Source: Euhalothece natronophila Z-M001
GTDB lineage: Bacteria; Cyanobacteriota; Cyanobacteriia; Cyanobacteriales; Rubidibacteraceae
NCBI RefSeq assembly: GCF_007904085.1
Contig: NZ_CP042326.1
Span: 1,674,001-1,738,000 of the forward strand
Direction: 5' to 3'
Length of the DNA stretch: 64,000 bases
Every line of letters starts with the position of its first letter. The first letter of the stretch is position 1. This document shows positions 60,854-64,000 of the stretch, in pieces. The position numbers were made by a program, and so were the translations under genes. Under the pieces are notes generated by a model that saw only the letters and a list, made by a program, of their open reading frames with translations, made no database searches and was not told the DNA's origin.

Positions 60854-62868
60854 CGAGCAGAAGAACGGCGGCGACGACGACGAACGACTTTTTGCGGTTC
60901 TTGCTCCTGTTGTTCTGATTGAGAGGAGTCATTTTCCGCCGCCATGGCAAATGATTCAGCAGCTTCTGTCTCTGGAGAAGTTTCACTGACCGAAGATGAC
61001 TCCGTTGTTTCAATGGCATCACTATTGTGGGAAACCATCGACTCAGGGCTTTTTTCTTTTTCCTGTTGATGACCATTACCCTCATTCACACTAGTGTCTA
61101 TCTCCTCGGTGGTTCCTTGTTCTTGATTCCCTTCTTGAGGCTCAACTGCATAAACACGAGTCTTACGAGGATCCACCTCTTCATCTAAGCGAACGAGGGG
61201 AGATAATCCCATCAAGGCATAAATCTCTTGTTCCCAAGGAGTCATTTCCACCTTGACAGTTTGTTTTGGTTCTTCTCGTTGCGGAGGTCGCGCTCCGGAG
61301 CGTCCTTTAGTTTTAATTTCCTTATTGTCTTTATCCCCTTTATTAGATCCCTTATCAGAATCTTTCGTCCCATTATTGCCTTTCAGTTTGACGCTTTTAT
61401 CCCCTTCAGCGCGATCGCCTTTTGTGGGCACATCAATACTGCGGCGACGGCGACGACGGTTAGTATTATCTCCTCCAGACTCTTGATAACTGGGATGATT
61501 TACCAAGGGAGTATCAGTTTCAGGAGTTTTGGCTTCTATTGGGGTAAAATCAGCTATTTCTTGGGGTTCTTTTGCTGGAATCCTGGGGGCAGCGGGAATC
61601 CCTGCTACAGGCACAGCAGCAACTGCTTCTTGTTCGCCAGGTAAATGAACTAAATGTCCTAAGCCACCACAAGTGGGACAAGTTTGGCCAAAAATCTCAT
61701 ATAAGCTTTGTCCTTGTCGCTTACGAGTTAACTCAATTAACCCTAATTCAGATAACTGTGAAATTTGTGGACGGGCTTTATCCTTTTTCAACGCCTGTTC
61801 AAAGGATTCGAGAACCTTCATTTGATCCTGTCGGGAATCCATGTCAATAAAGTCAACAATAATCACCCCGCCAATTTTCCGTAATAATAACTGACGAGCA
61901 ATTTCTACCGCTGCTTCACAATTTGTCCAGAGAACCGTCTCCCGAGAAGTCGCTGATCGAGTAAATGATCCTGAATTGACATCAATTACGGTGAGAGCTT
62001 CTGTTGGCTCAATAATAATATAACCGCCAGAAGGCAAGTCAACTCTTGGTTTTAGAGCTTCTCGAATCGCGGCATTAACGCGGAAATATTCAAGAATTGG
62101 CTGTCTTTCTCGATGATGATCAATTAACACACCATTCGGAATCCGCCCTCCATTCCAACTGGCTAATTGTTGTTTAACTCGTTTTACACCAGCGTTAGAA
62201 TCAACAACAATGCGGTTGACCTGATTAGTATAAATATCTCGTAATACCCGTTGAATAAAATCATCATCCCGATTGAGTAGAGCTGGTGGAGAAGCAGTAT
62301 TTGCTGCTTGTTGGATAGACTCCCACTGCTGCTTGAGAGCCTCTAAGTCCTCCATAATCGCTTCTTCCGGTTGCCCTTCCGCTTCCGTGCGAACTAATAG
62401 CCCCATTCCTGCAGGTTTAACTAAAATAGCTAAGGCTCGGAGCCGACTACGCTCGCTCTCTTTATTAATTTGTCGTGAAAGATTGACACCCCGTCCATAA
62501 GGCATTAAAACTAAATATCGTCCAGGTAAGCTAATATTACCCGTTAAACGTGGGCCCTTATTTCCCGTTGGCTCTTTCATCACTTGCACAAGAGCCTTTT
62601 GTTGGGGGGCAACTAACTCAGTAATCGCTCCAGAACTTCGTTTTAATCGCAACGGACCTAAATCTGTAACGTGGATAAAGCCATTGCGTTCTGCATCTCC
62701 AATATTGACAAAAGCAGCATCAATTCCAGGGATGACATTCTCTACCACCCCAAGAAAAATATCACCAATTTGTTGATTTCCTGTAGAAACAACAATTTCT
62801 TCAATCAGATTTTCGGAAAAAATTGCAGCCGTATGATGTTGCTCGGCAATAATAATTTGTTTTGGCAT
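60850..62868 (-). CDS. rne: Ribonuclease E/G
   Basis: 672 residues. S1 domain at about 35-120 (GDIFLGVVENVIPGIDAAFV), then the RNase H-like and DNase I-like catalytic core with the Mg-binding aspartates in LTVIDVNSGSFTRS (about 296) and IIVDFIDMDSR (about 340). The zinc link CPTCGG lies near 397. The C-terminal noncatalytic region is polar and carries an RRRRRR basic patch in the middle and VVRRRRRRSSAR at the end; a C-terminal arginine peptide binds PNPase in cyanobacteria. It processes and degrades mRNA and matures rRNA/tRNA. Confidence 0.95.
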   Translation of the reverse strand: MPKQIIIAEQHHTAAIFSENLIEEIVVSTGNQQIGDIFLGVVENVIPGIDAAFVNIGDAERNGFIHVTDLGPLRLKRSSGAITELVAPQQKALVQVMKEPTGNKGPRLTGNISLPGRYLVLMPYGRGVNLSRQINKESERSRLRALAILVKPAGMGLLVRTEAEGQPEEAIMEDLEALKQQWESIQQAANTASPPALLNRDDDFIQRVLRDIYTNQVNRIVVDSNAGVKRVKQQLASWNGGRIPNGVLIDHHRERQPILEYFRVNAAIREALKPRVDLPSGGYIIIEPTEALTVIDVNSGSFTRSATSRETVLWTNCEAAVEIARQLLLRKIGGVIIVDFIDMDSRQDQMKVLESFEQALKKDKARPQISQLSELGLIELTRKRQGQSLYEIFGQTCPTCGGLGHLVHLPGEQEAVAAVPVAGIPAAPRIPAKEPQEIADFTPIEAKTPETDTPLVNHPSYQESGGDNTNRRRRRRSIDVPTKGDRAEGDKSVKLKGNNGTKDSDKGSNKGDKDNKEIKTKGRSGARPPQREEPKQTVKVEMTPWEQEIYALMGLSPLVRLDEEVDPRKTRVYAVEPQEGNQEQGTTEEIDTSVNEGNGHQQEKEKSPESMVSHNSDAIETTESSSVSETSPETEAAESFAMAAENDSSQSEQQEQEPQKVVRRRRRRSSAR

Positions 62869-63300
62869 TCAATTCCCTCAAATTTCTAGCATTATTTGTT
62901 ACACGCTATGTTGATATTTTCCCCTTGATCAGATGAGTTTGGGTAAATATCGAAGTCTAACCTAATCCCAGATCACCAATAGAAAATCACCTGTAACAAA
63001 TAAGAAAAGACCAGGCTTTGATATTGGTTGATTAATGGTTACGTTATGATAAGGCTCGGAATGGTTTAGTCAAGCGATTTGACATTATACGGTATCACTT
63101 AAAGATACAGCGTAAGGAAACAATGAAATTGATTTTCTATTAACAAGTCTCGAACAAAAAACATGAATAAGTTAACGCAACGGTTAGCACAATCCTGAAA
63201 AACAAAGGACTCTGCTAGGTCTGGATTTAATCCTCAGTTTTTTAGCAGTTTCCAATTTCCCTGCTATTCTATCACGAAAGTTTCATTTGATCCCACCTTA
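62869..63300 (-). promoter_or_regulatory. Long leader/promoter region of rne
   Basis: About 430 AT-rich bases upstream of rne without an ORF. Cyanobacterial rne mRNAs are known for long leaders used in autoregulation by RNase E cleavage of A/U-rich sites. No specific box or hairpin is assigned here. Confidence 0.35.
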
Positions 63301-63368
63301 TGTTGTTTGTCCTTCGTCTTTCGTCCTTCGTCTCTTGTCCTTTGTAACCCAATGACTAATGACTAGAG
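63301..63368. repeat. Heptamer-type short repeats
   Basis: GTCCTTCGTCTTTCGTCCTT-type direct repeats ending GACTAATGACTAG. Same word family as at 26076 and 53297. Next to it, GGGGAG/CTCCCC at 63375-63393 could form a weak hairpin after glgC. Confidence 0.6.
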
Positions 63369-63426
63369 TCAAGAGGGGAGCAGAATACTCCCCCAATCTC
63401 TAGCTAGGGTGGTACTACAGTTTTTT

Positions 63427-64000
63427 TTAGATGACCGTATCATCAGGAATCGTCGCATTTTTTAGCACGACGACAATGCCACTGCGAATATAGAAACCTT
63501 CTTCTTCTCGGTTAGCTTCTTCTACCCGATCTTTATTCATAATTAGGACATTTTTGCCGATACGGGCGTTTTTATCCACGATCGCGCGACGGATTTTCGT
63601 ATTTTCCCCAATGCCAATGGGAATTTGATTATCTAGTCTGCCACCAGAAGACCTTTCAATATGGGATTCATAGAAATCAGCCCCCATAATCATGCTATTT
63701 TCCACAGAACAGCCTTGTTCAATGCGAGTGCGAATCCCAATCACAGAACTGCCAACGGTGCATTCTTTCAAGATACAACCTTCCCCGATAATGGACTCGG
63801 TGACTTCACAGTGCAACAGTTTTGTCGGCGGAAGATAACGCGCACGGGTATAAATGGGAGCATCCTTATCATAAAAGCTAAAGGGTGGCTTCGGTTGTAA
63901 GGTCAAGGCAAGATTCGCTTTATAGAAGGCTTCAATTGTCCCAATATCTTCCCAATAGTCATTAAACAGATATGCTTGCACTCGATGATTAGGGGCAGCC
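63427..64000 (-). CDS. glgC: Glucose-1-phosphate adenylyltransferase, C-terminal part (start outside window)
   Basis: The visible about 190 residues begin within the catalytic domain ([20 protein letters not shown]) and continue into the left-handed beta-helix: [40 protein letters not shown] and [20 protein letters not shown]. These segments are specific to cyanobacterial/plant GlgC, which makes ADP-glucose for glycogen and is regulated by 3-phosphoglycerate through C-terminal lysines. The gene continues past 64000. No defect in the visible part. Confidence 0.95.
   Translation of the reverse strand, partial: AAPNHRVQAYLFNDYWEDIGTIEAFYKANLALTLQPKPPFSFYDKDAPIYTRARYLPPTKLLHCEVTESIIGEGCILKECTVGSSVIGIRTRIEQGCSVENSMIMGADFYESHIERSSGGRLDNQIPIGIGENTKIRRAIVDKNARIGKNVLIMNKDRVEEANREEEGFYIRSGIVVVLKNATIPDDTVI

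Overview
The window is cyanobacterial chromosome. The HIP1 palindrome GCGATCGC recurs inside and between genes on both strands. Lineage-typical genes are present: petM, a 4-domain cobalamin methionine synthase, an SLH porin, RNase E with an arginine tail, DUF2499, DUF3181 and DUF3769-like proteins, an orthocaspase-like protein and F0 synthase subunit CofH. AT-rich coding and several very acidic exported proteins suggest a unicellular, perhaps salt-adapted (Halothece/Dactylococcopsis-like) cyanobacterium; that placement is inference.

Layout. 1-4.5 kb: a minus-strand operon of a coiled-coil membrane protein, an FtsK/EccC-like ATPase, two WXG100-type small proteins and an N-anchored protein whose end resembles the ARC6-type IMS domain (cut by the window edge). 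This looks like a type VII secretion-like module and is the best candidate for an undescribed system. 5-11 kb: a methyltransferase relic, a K+ channel, a nucleotidyltransferase/mutase-like fusion and a TauE exporter, with several MITE-like repeats. 11.4-15.8 kb: GH13 glucosidase, cysteine desulfurase, CrtISO-like oxidoreductase. 16-22.3 kb: a large outer-membrane protein followed upstream by three related exported acidic repeat proteins, one frameshifted. 22.5-26.9 kb: small membrane proteins, an ECF-type ATPase, a caspase-fold protein lacking the His/Cys dyad, and petM. 27-28.6 kb: a TnpB-only IS200/IS605-type element with a divergent ribbon-helix-helix-like ORF, abutting a three-gene NfeD-like/flotillin operon (28.6-31.9 kb). 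32-45 kb: malQ, photolyase, porin, metH, tRNA-Ser(CGA), aat, phytyl-phosphate kinase-like protein. 45.4-45.9 kb: an IS605-derived non-autonomous element. 46-54.8 kb: copper chaperone, cofH, Nfu_N/HEAT protein, rplY, a frameshifted purA, a deaminase-like protein, rpmI-rplT and a solute-binding protein. 54.9-59.9 kb: a minus-strand run with four near-identical tandem Uma2 nuclease-like genes. 60-64 kb: rne and the 3' part of glgC.

Three MITE-like families occur: A (about 167-182 bp when complete), B (107 bp, three copies of identical length) and C (138 bp). Heptamer-rich tracts lie at gene ends. Two frameshifts (purA and one repeat protein) both sit in homopolymer runs, so base-calling errors are a serious alternative to real mutations. 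All family assignments come from reading motifs and from memory; no searches were run.
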